DNA of 64,000 nt from CAVYXZ01 sp965223835 (lineage in GTDB: Bacteria > Chloroflexota > Anaerolineae > Aggregatilineales > Phototrophicaceae): contig CBDCXQ010000001.1 of the NCBI GenBank assembly GCA_965223835.1, positions 3,472,001-3,536,000 on the forward strand, read 5' to 3'. The number at the start of each line of letters is the position of its first letter. Position 1 is the stretch's first letter. Position numbers and translations under genes: made by a program. Below the pieces are notes generated by a model that did no database searches, was not told the DNA's origin, and saw only the letters and a program-made list of their open reading frames with translations. Shown here piece after piece: positions 50,133-59,474 of the stretch.

Positions 50133-52121
50133 ATGCCCCCTGCCGAAACGCCCGATTTCGACTCCATGTCCCCCGAAGAGGTGATGGCCTGGATGGAAAG
50201 CCTTGCCAAGCGCCAGGGCGCTAATGAAGGTTTTACCACCGAAGCTGATGTAGACATCGCAGAAGTTGACCCAACCAGTGTCCAGATCGAAGAACCAGGC
50301 TATGTACCCTTCGGCGAAGAATCAGCAAAACCAGCGGCAAAGGCCGAACCAGCGCAGTCAGAACCCGAGCCTGAAACCATATTGGAGCCTGAACCAGCGG
50401 CTGAACCCGAACCAGAACTCGAACTACCGTCGGCGATGGATACTGAAGGGATGGCCTGGTTAGAAAGCCTGGCCGCCGATCAATCCGATTCGTTACCCGA
50501 CATGGATCTGGCAGCGTTATCTGCCGAATTGGACCTGACGGAAATGGAAGCAGCCGAACCCGTGGCAACCAACCCGATGGACTGGCTAGAAAACTTGACG
50601 GAAGACCCGGACGAGATCACGCAGCCGATTGTACCGGTGAGCGAAGAGGCGGCGGCAGATCCGGTTGATCTTTCGACAATTGATGATCCGTTGGAAGCTG
50701 GGGTTGACCCGATGCTGTGGTTGGAAAGCCTTGCTAAGCGCCAGGGCGCTAACACCGAAGAATTGACCACGAACGCTGATATGGAGATTCCTGTACCGGA
50801 TGATGTACCGGATGCAGTGATGGAAGACACCCTGGTTGACGCTGGGGTTGAATCCCAGATTCCAGCAGAACAGGAAACGACTGACCCGGCAGCCTGGCTT
50901 GAATCAATGGCAACGGGTAGCCCGGCGGAATCGTACAGTGAAACGAGCATGTCAGACGACGAGATTCAACACGCGCTCAGTTCCGGTGCAGATATTCCAC
51001 CGGAGCAAATGGAGGCGTTCCTCGGTCGCCAGCTTGACCGCCAATTGGCGGGTGGTGATGTGCCGATTCCAGTCGCGGATGATTACGACCCCGATGCACC
51101 AGCGGTCCCGGCAGAGTTACCAGATTGGTTGTTGGAACAGGTGCAACCGCCGGATGAACCGATTGAAGACCACCAGCCCGCCTTGGTGGAAGACATCGTC
51201 GAACCACCGGATGTAGAAGCCGAATTACCCGATTGGCTACAGGGTGATGACGCACAAGATTCCGATCCTGAACTTGAAAGCATCTTTGAAACCGACGTTG
51301 AAGCCGCTGCAGCCGTTGTCGATGAGTCTGATCCCTGGGTACAGGCATTTAACGAGGAAGCTGAAACCAACCCGGATGAAGTTCCAGAATGGTATGAACA
51401 GAATTTGCGTGACCCCGCCCGGATTGCAGCGGTCGAAAAACAGCTTCATGATGATGTTGAGGATGTCGAATTACCGGTTGAGACCGGCGTGCCCGAGGGT
51501 GAGTTGGAAGCCAGTATCCCCGATTGGCTGAGTGACAGTGTTCCTGCATTAACCGAGGCTGAACCAATCGCTGATGAGCCGGTGCCAGACTGGTTGCAGG
51601 AAGCGCAGGCTGAGGCTGAAGCCAGCACAGATGAAGTACCTGATTGGCTGGCTGATACCAATGCCGATGTCGAGCCAGATGAGATCCCGGCGTGGTTACT
51701 CGATACGGTTGAAACCGATGAGGCCGACGAGGAACTGATTATCCCACCAGCGGATGCCGTGCCGCTACCTGTTCTGTCACCAATACCCGAAACAACACCT
51801 TTGCCGGCTGCGCCACCACCGGTTCCCACAGCACCGTCCGTACCAGTGCAAGCGGTTACACCAGCGGCAGATGTCGCCGAAGCATTGGCTAGCGCCCGTG
51901 CCATGATTGAAAACAATGATATGGAGAGTGGCTTGCAAGATTACGAACGAGTTGTGCGGGCTAACGGTGCGCTGGATGAGGTTGCGAGTGATCTTAATAA
52001 ACTGGCGCAAAGCAACCCCAATAACCCGGCAATCTACCGTATATTGGGCGATTGCTTCATGCGCCAGGGCAAGCTGCAAGCTGCACTCGACACTTATCGT
52101 CAGGCGCTCAATCAGCTATAA
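50133..52121 (+). CDS. Acidic W-motif protein with C-terminal TPR
   Basis: A 662-residue acidic cytoplasmic protein, sister in style to the upstream gene. Five N-terminal copies of a W-L/M-E-S-L-A motif (for example VMAWMESLAKRQGAN, MLWLESLAKRQGAN, AAWLESMATG) are followed by six or more PDWL or PAWL motifs separated by acidic linkers. A Pro-rich hinge and a C-terminal TPR-like region follow (about 578-662, with ALDTYRQALNQL at the end). The ATG is 28 bp after the stop of the first protein; both are probably cotranscribed with the ndk gene downstream. Function unknown. Confidence 0.75.
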   Translation: MPPAETPDFDSMSPEEVMAWMESLAKRQGANEGFTTEADVDIAEVDPTSVQIEEPGYVPFGEESAKPAAKAEPAQSEPEPETILEPEPAAEPEPELELPSAMDTEGMAWLESLAADQSDSLPDMDLAALSAELDLTEMEAAEPVATNPMDWLENLTEDPDEITQPIVPVSEEAAADPVDLSTIDDPLEAGVDPMLWLESLAKRQGANTEELTTNADMEIPVPDDVPDAVMEDTLVDAGVESQIPAEQETTDPAAWLESMATGSPAESYSETSMSDDEIQHALSSGADIPPEQMEAFLGRQLDRQLAGGDVPIPVADDYDPDAPAVPAELPDWLLEQVQPPDEPIEDHQPALVEDIVEPPDVEAELPDWLQGDDAQDSDPELESIFETDVEAAAAVVDESDPWVQAFNEEAETNPDEVPEWYEQNLRDPARIAAVEKQLHDDVEDVELPVETGVPEGELEASIPDWLSDSVPALTEAEPIADEPVPDWLQEAQAEAEASTDEVPDWLADTNADVEPDEIPAWLLDTVETDEADEELIIPPADAVPLPVLSPIPETTPLPAAPPPVPTAPSVPVQAVTPAADVAEALASARAMIENNDMESGLQDYERVVRANGALDEVASDLNKLAQSNPNNPAIYRILGDCFMRQGKLQAALDTYRQALNQL

Positions 52122-52152
52122 TTTCGCAGAGATGGGTCACCATGGCCCATCT
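52117..52152 (+). promoter_or_regulatory. Possible ndk promoter (-10) and leader hairpin
   Basis: TATAAT (52117-52122) overlaps the stop of the acidic protein gene, with a weak -35. Just downstream AGATGGG (52130-52136) pairs perfectly with CCCATCT (52146-52152). The hairpin lies before the ndk start and has no T-run. Confidence 0.3.
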
Positions 52153-52184
52153 GGCTCACAATCGCACTCGCAAAGGAAAGCATC

Positions 52185-52634
52185 TTGGAACGCACACTCA
52201 TCATCATTAAACCCGACGGAGTACAGCGCGGCCTGACAGGTGAAATTCTTAGCCGGTTTGAAGCGCGTGGCCTGCGCATTATCGGCATGAAGTTTATCCA
52301 GATTTCGCCGGAATTGGCCGCTAAACATTACGCCGTTCATCAGGGCAAAGGCTTTTACGACAAGCTCATCAATTACATCACCTCGTCACCGGTGGTCGTC
52401 CTGGCGCTTGAGGGGCCGGAAGCCATTCAATGTGCCCGCAACACCATCGGCGCAACCCGCCCCCACGAGGCAGCAGCCGGAACCATTCGCGGTGATCTGG
52501 CGCTGACCGTTGATTACAACCTGGTACACGGTTCTGATAGCGTGGAAAACGGCCAGATCGAAGTCAACAACTTCTTCACTGCCGATGAATTAGTTAGCTG
52601 GAACCGTAGTACGGATTCGTGGATCCTGGAATAA
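52185..52634 (+). CDS. ndk: Nucleoside diphosphate kinase
   Basis: Transfers phosphate from ATP to nucleoside diphosphates through a phosphohistidine. This 149-residue protein has the N-terminal ERTLIIIKPDGVQRGL with K9, the family signature NLVHGSDS with catalytic H115, and TRPHEAAAGTIRGD. Length is typical of bacterial Ndk. The start is TTG at 52185, supported by AAAGGA 7 nt upstream and by homology. It appears to sit at the end of the acidic-protein operon. Confidence 0.97.
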   Translation: MERTLIIIKPDGVQRGLTGEILSRFEARGLRIIGMKFIQISPELAAKHYAVHQGKGFYDKLINYITSSPVVVLALEGPEAIQCARNTIGATRPHEAAAGTIRGDLALTVDYNLVHGSDSVENGQIEVNNFFTADELVSWNRSTDSWILE

Positions 52635-52639
52635 TACCC

Positions 52640-52685
52640 AAAAGACATCTATCATCCCTGGACACTCAGAAATGGGCGTCTTTTT
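52640..52685 (+). terminator. Weak terminator-like element after ndk
   Basis: AAAAGAC (52640-52646) can pair with GTCTTTT (52678-52684) and is followed by TTATTT. The loop is long (about 31 nt), so this is a weak candidate. Confidence 0.3.
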
Positions 52686-52768
52686 ATTTGAGCATGCAAT
52701 AGAGTCAGCAGCAGCTAAAACGACCCATTTCCATGTAGCAGATCAATTGGCAATTGATAAACAATGGC

Positions 52769-53173
52769 TTACTGGATTTTCACCATCACATTGGCTTGAT
52801 GCCAAAGACCTTCCAGATCATAGTAGCGACGCTGTTCGTCCTGGAAAATATGAACCACAACATCGCCATAATCCAGCAATTGCCAGCCGCTTTCGGGCGT
52901 TCCCTCGCTGGAAAATGGACTTCGGTCAAATTTTTCACGCACGCCTTCCCGTACATAATCAACCAGCGCTCGAATCTGCCGATCGCTGGTCGCGGTACAG
53001 ATGACGAAGAAATCGGCAATGACCGTATCCGGACGCAGGTCAAGCAAGACGATATTTTCCGCCTTGTTCTCATCTAAAACATCAACAACCTGATGGGCAA
53101 TCGTTAATGAATCCAGAAAACGCCTCCTCTGTAGATCATGATCTGCCTGGATTGTAGCATAATTTGCATACAT
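52769..53173 (-). CDS. rsfS: Ribosomal silencing factor RsfS
   Basis: A 134-residue RsfS/Iojap protein, which binds ribosomal protein L14 and blocks subunit joining when nutrients are short. Signatures are AHQVVDVLDENKAENIVLLDL, ADFFVICTATSDRQIRALVD, and GWQLLDYGDVVVHIFQDEQRRYYDLEGLW. The usual neighbours nadD and obg are absent. It lies 56 bp downstream of an MFS gene on the same strand and converges with ndk. ATG 53173 has GGGGA about 7 nt upstream. Confidence 0.94.
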   Translation of the reverse strand: MYANYATIQADHDLQRRRFLDSLTIAHQVVDVLDENKAENIVLLDLRPDTVIADFFVICTATSDRQIRALVDYVREGVREKFDRSPFSSEGTPESGWQLLDYGDVVVHIFQDEQRRYYDLEGLWHQANVMVKIQ

Positions 53174-53229
53174 GAGACTATCCCCATCATCGTATAACGG
53201 CTCAAAAAGGTCCTTTATAGATCATTCTA

Positions 53230-54414
53230 TCAAATTTCTGATGTAAGACCAGCGCCAACTTTATCGACCCGCAACACAAGCGCGAACAGCAAGATCGACC
53301 CACCCATCACAATAAAGGCCACCGCAATCGATTGATCGGCGATAGCTCCAAAGACGAGCGCCATGATTGCCATGTAAAGACTCGTGAGCATGTTCAAGAG
53401 TGACAATGTTGTTGCCCGATTGTTGTCCGCAATATATTGATTCTGATAGGCTGAGAACAAGGGTTTTTTGAGATCCAGCACGGCATAGGTCAGGATAAAG
53501 ATACTGAATACCAGATAGGATCGCGTAACGATTGCCAGCAGGATATAGAATAAACCGGGCAGCATGGTTGCCACGATAAGTCCCATCCGTCGTCCCACCA
53601 GTTGTGGCAACACATAGGCATACTTTTGCACACCAGCAGCCAACAATGCACCTGATGCCAGCCCAGCCCCAACCAGAAATGGCGAGATGTCGTAACTCAC
53701 AAAGTAGGGTTGATATAACGCCACCAGTACGCCATGAAAGGTAGCGGTAAAAACACTGAGCAGCAGGATGTGGCGTAGTCGCGACTTTTGACGAATTTCG
53801 GCGATACCGGCTCGAAAAATCGCCAGGGGGTTTTCACGCCTTATCGCGGCGTCGGTTGCCGGTTCTGTGAGGGTCAGGCTGATGAGGAAAGCAATGCCAA
53901 CTGCAACTGCTGTCAATGCAATCACCAGCAGATATTGATCCAATACATATTTGGAAACCAGCAAACCGCCCACAAGCGGCGCAAGAAAAAATCCTAGATT
54001 ATAGGCACTCCCGATGTTGCCCATCGCCTTCTGCATTCTTGCTTCGCGGTCGTCTGGCGGCAGGCTGTCATACACCAGCGATTCCAGCGCACCCGACGAA
54101 AACGCAAAGCCCAGCCCAGCGACTATCGCGATAATGATAAACACCTCGTAGGTGGAGGCGAAGATATACCACACCTCACCAACCGTTTGCAGGAGTAACG
54201 CCACCACGACCGAGCGCTTGCGTCCGATGCGATCCGCAATGACGCCAGTAGGGACTTCAGTCAGAAAAATCGTGGCGACGATTACGGCTGTAATCGAATT
54301 GACCTGGGTCAGATTCAGACCGCGCGATTGCAGGTAGAGCGTGCCGACATGGCTGTAGAAATAGAGGGCAGAGAAAAACGAAATGAGGACGATTTTCGTC
54401 GTATTATTCAACAT
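53230..54414 (-). CDS. MFS transporter
   Basis: A 394-residue 12-helix major facilitator. The motif A loop after helix 2 is EVPTGVIADRIGRKRSVVVAL, close to the consensus of drug and sugar efflux proteins. ASTYEVFIIIAIVAGLGFAFSSG and LESLVYDSLP are typical of the MFS_1 group seen near multidrug carriers. The start is ATG 54414; the open frame goes on to 54474 without a membrane-like N-terminus. It is divergent from tex, with a palindrome in the gap. Confidence 0.85.
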   Translation of the reverse strand: MLNNTTKIVLISFFSALYFYSHVGTLYLQSRGLNLTQVNSITAVIVATIFLTEVPTGVIADRIGRKRSVVVALLLQTVGEVWYIFASTYEVFIIIAIVAGLGFAFSSGALESLVYDSLPPDDREARMQKAMGNIGSAYNLGFFLAPLVGGLLVSKYVLDQYLLVIALTAVAVGIAFLISLTLTEPATDAAIRRENPLAIFRAGIAEIRQKSRLRHILLLSVFTATFHGVLVALYQPYFVSYDISPFLVGAGLASGALLAAGVQKYAYVLPQLVGRRMGLIVATMLPGLFYILLAIVTRSYLVFSIFILTYAVLDLKKPLFSAYQNQYIADNNRATTLSLLNMLTSLYMAIMALVFGAIADQSIAVAFIVMGGSILLFALVLRVDKVGAGLTSEI

Positions 54415-54548
54415 GGCAGTGACCTTAAAAGCGCAACGCGAAGCAGACCACCAGCGGCAGTCAAGTGGGACCAATTAAACGCGACCAGTTAGTTGCTGCC
54501 AGCCATGCCATATCTCCATTGAATACCTCCAAAGTATACCAGATAAAG

Positions 54549-54570
54549 CCAAACCGGGATTCCGTTTTGG
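54549..54570. promoter_or_regulatory. Near-perfect palindrome between divergent MFS and tex genes
   Basis: CCAAACCGG (54549-54557) and CCGTTTTGG (54562-54570) are inverted copies with one mismatch across a GATT centre. A further half-like TCGGTTTG follows. A dimeric regulator binding here is plausible. No matching regulator gene is adjacent. Confidence 0.35.
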
Positions 54571-54619
54571 TCGGTTTGCACCTACAATCAAGTCGCTTAC
54601 GACCATTGCGAGACAACCG

Positions 54620-56755
54620 ATGCCGACCCATTATGATCAGATTATCGCTCGTGATTTGAATTTACGCCCTCAGCAGGTCGCTGCCGCGATCGAATTGCTG
54701 GATGCGGGGAACACGCTACCCTTTGTAGCCCGCTACCGCAAAGAAGCGACCGGCAGCCTGGATGAAGATCAGATTCGCCTGTTATTAGAAATGGTCACAA
54801 AACTGCGGGCGGTTGACGAGCGCCGCGAGATGATTCTTAACAGCATCGCCGAACAGCAGCAATTGACGCCCGAACTCCGTCGACAAATCGAGCAAGCCAA
54901 AACCTTGACCGCATTGGAAGACCTCTACCAGCCCTACAAACCCAAACGCCGCACCCGTGCCAGTATCGCCCGCGAAAAAGGTTTACAAGGACTGGCGGAC
55001 CACATACTTGAGCAACGGCGTAGTCCACAAAATCTGGAAACATTGGCCCGCGATTTCCTGAATGATGCTGTCACTACCATTGAGGAAGCGCTCACCGGTG
55101 CCCGCGACATCGTGGCCGAGACGATCAGCGAAAACGCGGCAGTGCGCGGTGAGGTGCGAGAGAAAGCGCTCAAATGGGGGCTGCACCAGACCAGCAAAAT
55201 CAAAGATGCTGAAGACCCCAAAGAAACATTTAAAACCTACTACGAGTTCGAATATCGCGCGGACCGCATCAAACCCTATCAGGTGCTGGCAATTAATCGA
55301 GGAGAGGCCGAGAAGATCCTGCGCGTCAAAATCGACGTGGCCGACCGCGACTGGCAGCGGGCGATTCAGCAGCGGTTCCGCGCGAACCAGCGCTCACCCT
55401 TCGCTGAGCAACTGGAACAGGCCATCGGTGATGCCGCCAAACGTTTACTCCTGCCCGCGATCGAACGCGATGTCCGCGCCCAACTGACTGAGAACGCCGA
55501 GATTCATGCGATCGAAGTCTTTGCGCAAAATTTACGCGGCCTTTTGCTGCAACCCCCCTTAGCCAATCATAATGTGATGGGGATTGACCCCGCCTATCGC
55601 ACGGGATGTAAAATTGCAGTCGTTGATACGACGGGCAAGGTACTGGCAACCACGACCATTTATCCCCATCAACCACAACGCCAATGGCAAGCTTCGCAAC
55701 AAACACTGGCTCAACTTATCCAACGGCATCAGGTCACGTTGATCGCCATTGGCAACGGCACCGCCTCACGCGAAACCGAGCAGCTTGCGGCTGAAATAAC
55801 GAGTAACCTTGAGAACGTCCATTATCTGATGGTCAACGAAGCCGGGGCCAGTGTATACAGCGCGAGTCCGTTAGCCCGTGACGAATTACCAGATTTGGAT
55901 GTTACTTTACGTGGAGCCGTGTCAATTGCCCGGCGCTTGCTGGATCCTCTCGCAGAGCTGGTCAAGATTGACCCCAAATCCATCGGCGTGGGGCTATATC
56001 AGCACGATGTCAACCAGAAGCAACTTGAAGCGGCACTCAACAGCGTGGTCGAACTGGTTGTAAACCGTGTCGGGGTGGACTTGAATACGGCATCAGCCGC
56101 GTTATTGACACATGTTGCTGGCATCGGCCCCAAACTGGCCGCTAACATCGTCGATTATCGCAATGCGAATGGGCCATTCAAGAAGTTGACCGATCTCAAA
56201 CAAGTGACCGGACTCGGCCCCAAAGCGTTCGAACAAGCCGCCGGTTTCTTACGTATCCGTGAGGGCGCGAATCCACTGGATAACACCGCCATCCACCCGG
56301 AGAGCTATCCCATCGCCCAGGCGATTTTAAAAAGAGCACGCCTTGACCGCGACACCGCGCTGGAAGATCGCGAAGCAGCCCTCAATCAGTTGCGCTTGCA
56401 ACAATCGCTGGCTGATATGGCCCAGGACTTCAACACGGGCGTACCAACCTTGCAGGACATCTTTGAACAACTGGCACGTCCGGGGCGTGATCCCCGCGAG
56501 GACCTGCCTGCCCCTCTCCTGCGCAGCGATGTACTCTCAATGGATGATCTGCAACCCGGAATGCAGCTAAGCGGCACGGTGCGCAATGTGGTCGATTTCG
56601 GCGCGTTTATCGACATTGGCGTCAAGCAGGATGGCCTGCTGCATCGCAGCCAACTCCCACGTGGGCAACGGTTGATGGTTGGCGAGGTGCTCGAAGTTGA
56701 GATTCTCAATATCGAGAAAGAACGTGGGCGTATCGGTCTCGGCTGGGTGGAATAA
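54620..56755 (+). CDS. tex: Tex-family RNA-binding transcription accessory protein
   Basis: A 711-residue cytoplasmic protein that binds nucleic acids and affects transcription. Domain order fits Tex: an N-terminal helical region with PFVARYRKEATGSLDEDQIR, a YqgF-like RNase H fold beginning near MGIDPAYRTGCKIAVVD (about 317-460), helix-hairpin-helix repeats (THVAGIGPKLAANIVDYR), and a C-terminal S1 domain (LSGTVRNVVDFGAFIDIGV). It is slightly shorter than Escherichia coli Tex (YhgF). ATG 54620 lacks a strong ribosome site. A hairpin GGAACA/TGTTCC follows at 56789-56804. Confidence 0.95.
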   Translation: MPTHYDQIIARDLNLRPQQVAAAIELLDAGNTLPFVARYRKEATGSLDEDQIRLLLEMVTKLRAVDERREMILNSIAEQQQLTPELRRQIEQAKTLTALEDLYQPYKPKRRTRASIAREKGLQGLADHILEQRRSPQNLETLARDFLNDAVTTIEEALTGARDIVAETISENAAVRGEVREKALKWGLHQTSKIKDAEDPKETFKTYYEFEYRADRIKPYQVLAINRGEAEKILRVKIDVADRDWQRAIQQRFRANQRSPFAEQLEQAIGDAAKRLLLPAIERDVRAQLTENAEIHAIEVFAQNLRGLLLQPPLANHNVMGIDPAYRTGCKIAVVDTTGKVLATTTIYPHQPQRQWQASQQTLAQLIQRHQVTLIAIGNGTASRETEQLAAEITSNLENVHYLMVNEAGASVYSASPLARDELPDLDVTLRGAVSIARRLLDPLAELVKIDPKSIGVGLYQHDVNQKQLEAALNSVVELVVNRVGVDLNTASAALLTHVAGIGPKLAANIVDYRNANGPFKKLTDLKQVTGLGPKAFEQAAGFLRIREGANPLDNTAIHPESYPIAQAILKRARLDRDTALEDREAALNQLRLQQSLADMAQDFNTGVPTLQDIFEQLARPGRDPREDLPAPLLRSDVLSMDDLQPGMQLSGTVRNVVDFGAFIDIGVKQDGLLHRSQLPRGQRLMVGEVLEVEILNIEKERGRIGLGWVE

Positions 56756-56822
56756 GCAAATTAGCTACAAATAAGAAACTCTCCCAGCGGAACAGGTTTG
56801 TTCCAAGATAAGTTCAAATGAC

Positions 56823-57989
56823 TTACCGCACCCGCGCCTTCGCCGCCACCAGCAAAGGCCGCATCACGAGTTCAATCAGCAAAAAGCCGACCAACCCGGT
56901 TGCCACTAAGATTGCACCAAAGCGATAGAGCATTTGTGGCCCCAGTGAGTCATAGATGTTCGCGCCGATAATCCCACCGACAGCTCCCGCCGCACTGAAA
57001 AACACCAGCCCTAACGATGATTGCGCCGTTGCACCTAATCCAGGCGGCGCCAGATCGGCCATGTAGACCACCGCCGCGGCCCAGAATGCGGAAAAGGTAA
57101 GGCCATGCAGTAGCTGCGGCAAGAGCGCCCACTCGGGTGATGGAATCGCCGAGAAGATCAACAGACGGATAACCAGCGCCCCAAACGAAATCATGAGCAG
57201 GCCGCTGGCGGAAAAACGCTTTAATAATCGTGCTGAATAGAAGAATACCGGTAACTCGGCAATTCCAGCGACGAGGACCGTCAAACCGAATAATCCTTCA
57301 CCGGCACCGAGGTCGGTCAGATAAAGGGCGCTATAGTTGTGAATAAACGATGAACCCATTCCCACCAGAAACAGCACGATTAGAAACAGCAACCAGACAC
57401 GATTGGTCGCTAACAACCGGAGGTTTTTCAGAAATGGTTCGTTTGCTTTCGCGGGCGGTGCCGGGAGTCGAGTCGCCAGCAAGCCACACAAAAACATCAG
57501 CGTCATGAAGATGACAAAAATTATGGTGAGTCCAAATTGCTCCGCCAGCAGGCCCCCAATCCACGCCGACAGGCCAAAACCCACTGCGCCCCAAACCCGT
57601 AACCTGCCATAACTTTCGCGGTCATCCCCCAGGATTTCCAGTACAGCATTGTCGGTGAGCGGCACAATTGGTCCGCTGAACAGCGCATAGATCATCACCA
57701 GGGCCAGCAGTGCCCAGAATTGATTGCTCACCATGAGCAACCCAACGGGCAGAATCGTGCCCAGAATCGCCGCTGGCAACAAGTAACGATGCAGCCGAAA
57801 GGCATCCGCCAGCGCACTCCAGGCCGCTGAGGCAATCACCATCGTCAGGGTGGTCACGGCGATCAATACACCAATCTGCTGTTTGGTCATGCCGACATCT
57901 TGATAGTAGAGAACAAGAAAGGGGGACAAAGCCCCACCCGCGCCAAAAAACAGAAAGTACATGGCGGAGGCCAGCATTCGTGGCGACAT
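56823..57989 (-). CDS. MFS transporter, nucleoside/phenylpropionate symporter-like
   Basis: A 388-residue 12-helix transporter of the MFS_1-like (HcaT, NupG-like) group. YYQDVGMTKQQIGVLIAV in the first loop, SAWSALADAF after helix 2, RESYGRLRVWGAVGFGLSAW in the fourth helix region, and LLHGLTFSAFWAAAVVYMADLAP at helix 10 are strongly typical. The substrate is not predictable. It stands alone on the minus strand, ending opposite tex. Confidence 0.88.
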   Translation of the reverse strand: MSPRMLASAMYFLFFGAGGALSPFLVLYYQDVGMTKQQIGVLIAVTTLTMVIASAAWSALADAFRLHRYLLPAAILGTILPVGLLMVSNQFWALLALVMIYALFSGPIVPLTDNAVLEILGDDRESYGRLRVWGAVGFGLSAWIGGLLAEQFGLTIIFVIFMTLMFLCGLLATRLPAPPAKANEPFLKNLRLLATNRVWLLFLIVLFLVGMGSSFIHNYSALYLTDLGAGEGLFGLTVLVAGIAELPVFFYSARLLKRFSASGLLMISFGALVIRLLIFSAIPSPEWALLPQLLHGLTFSAFWAAAVVYMADLAPPGLGATAQSSLGLVFFSAAGAVGGIIGANIYDSLGPQMLYRFGAILVATGLVGFLLIELVMRPLLVAAKARVR

Positions 57990-58063
57990 AAATCGGCTCC
58001 TATATTATCCGTGCCCATTGTCGTGGAAACGGGCCGAACATGCTATAGAACCAATACGGGCCG

Positions 58064-58705
58064 CTATAAATTAATGGTCGGAGTCTTGCGGTCAATCGAT
58101 TGGGCTTTGGCAGTGGGCAGTGCTACCAGCGCGGATTCATCGCCATGACTGAGAGCCAGGGTCGTAAAGGGGATGACCTTACCCCAGCGCCGCATCGGAC
58201 CAATCGGAAATCGAGCCAATTTCAACAACAGGCCCTCCGTAACCTGCCAGTGATCTGGCCCAGCATAATCGTGGACCACAACCAGTTGAGAATTACGGCG
58301 CGGCCTGGGCATTACTTTATTGGCAATCGTCAGACGCTGCTTGAGGGTCGGCAATTTATCCACCTGTACCCGAACATGGCCCGACAGATTGCTTAAGCGT
58401 CTTTCCAGATAAACGTAATAGTCGGCTCGCGCCATCACCTCAATCGTCGCCCGGCGAATCCCCCCACGACCATTTTCGTCGCGCAGATCGGTGACAATCG
58501 TCTCACAAACCGCCACCCGTAACTGATTCTCATCCAATGGGAAACACTTGAGTGATCGCGCCCCCACAAAGGCACTCCATCCCTGCCCGCGTGGCATGGC
58601 CTTACGCCAGATGATCTTCAGGTCATCATCGGTGTAACCCTGTGTCGATGACGTGAAATTGTAGCCACGCTGATGGCCTTCCAACACATACTCGATAACG
58701 AGCAT
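58064..58705 (-). CDS. Partner protein of Arf-like GTPase (GAP1-N-like)
   Basis: A 213-residue cytoplasmic protein. The N-terminal region VLEGHQRGYNFTSSTQGYTDDD recalls the start of GTPase-associated protein 1 N-terminal domains (G-x-x-RGY-...-SS-x-G), a family described in GTPase-linked bacterial conflict or signalling systems. The remainder is beta-rich (VHDYAGPDHWQVTEGLLLKL) and ends in a charged tail. The similarity is from memory. Its ATG shares one base with the upstream GTPase stop, so the two proteins are made together. No enzymatic motif is seen. Confidence 0.55.
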   Translation of the reverse strand: MLVIEYVLEGHQRGYNFTSSTQGYTDDDLKIIWRKAMPRGQGWSAFVGARSLKCFPLDENQLRVAVCETIVTDLRDENGRGGIRRATIEVMARADYYVYLERRLSNLSGHVRVQVDKLPTLKQRLTIANKVMPRPRRNSQLVVVHDYAGPDHWQVTEGLLLKLARFPIGPMRRWGKVIPFTTLALSHGDESALVALPTAKAQSIDRKTPTINL

Positions 58706-59406
58706 TAAGCGTCTAGCGAACGTGGACGCAGGATATTGAAGAATTGCTTCAGCATGTGCTTCACGCCTTTGCCTGTTTTGAGGCTGCCCTCATGCACTGC
58801 CCACTTGTAGCCGAAGCGTCCAGCCTGCGCTTTGAGCCGTTTCTGCTCGTTACGATAATTGAGCATCAGTTCGTCCAACGTCATGGTTTCGCTCCACAGG
58901 TCGGACTTATTGACCATGATATAAATAGCCTTCAAATTCTTCGACGCATCGGGTTCGTCTTCAATCATTTGCATGATGAAATTCAGTGCATCTTTTTGGA
59001 GATGCACATCGGTATGGTCCATCATGAACAGAATGCCCATCGGTTGTGCCGTGCGGAATAATTCCGTCCAGTCAGTTTCCCACATCGCATACTCGCCGCC
59101 GACGTCACGCTCTGGCTTGACCTTCATATAGGTTTCATCAACCTTTGCATTAAAGTCCGGCACGACTTCACCCCCGGCAGCGGTTGGTTCCGGTTCAAAG
59201 TCATCAATCTCGTTGATGTTGCCGCGCAGCCATTCGATGAGCGTGGTTTTGCCGGTTTGCCGCGCCCCCAGGACGATAAATGACAGGCCCGACACTTTGA
59301 TATAGAAGAAGTCCTGAATGAGATTGACGCCATCGGACACGGTGTTGGCTACCGTTGTCACCGTCCCAACGATAATCGTGATGAGCGTATCGAGTATATT
59401 GGTCAA
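58705..59406 (-). CDS. Arf-like small GTPase with hydrophobic N-terminus
   Basis: A 233-residue G protein. G1 is GARQTGKTT (47-55), G3 is DVGGE (101-105), close to the DVGGQ of Arf family GTPases but with Glu in place of the catalytic Gln. G4 is NKSD (166-169) and the G5-like loop is EGS (206-208). The first 35 residues are hydrophobic and Val/Ile/Thr-rich, perhaps an amphipathic membrane anchor. The start is TTG 59406 with GTGAGG 5 nt upstream. A perfect -10 TATAAT lies at 59436-59441. It is coupled to a GAP1-N-like partner. Host role unknown. Confidence 0.8.
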   Translation of the reverse strand: MTNILDTLITIIVGTVTTVANTVSDGVNLIQDFFYIKVSGLSFIVLGARQTGKTTLIEWLRGNINEIDDFEPEPTAAGGEVVPDFNAKVDETYMKVKPERDVGGEYAMWETDWTELFRTAQPMGILFMMDHTDVHLQKDALNFIMQMIEDEPDASKNLKAIYIMVNKSDLWSETMTLDELMLNYRNEQKRLKAQAGRFGYKWAVHEGSLKTGKGVKHMLKQFFNILRPRSLDA

Positions 59407-59435
59407 TTTGGCCTCACATGCTGTCTTGTGTACCC

Positions 59436-59441
59436 ATTATA
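59436..59441 (-). promoter_or_regulatory. -10 element of the GTPase operon
   Basis: A perfect TATAAT on the minus strand with no clear -35; transcription would start about 23 bp upstream of the TTG start codon. Confidence 0.35.
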
Positions 59442-59474
59442 CTGTTATTACGTCCAAGATAAGCGAAAAGTTGC

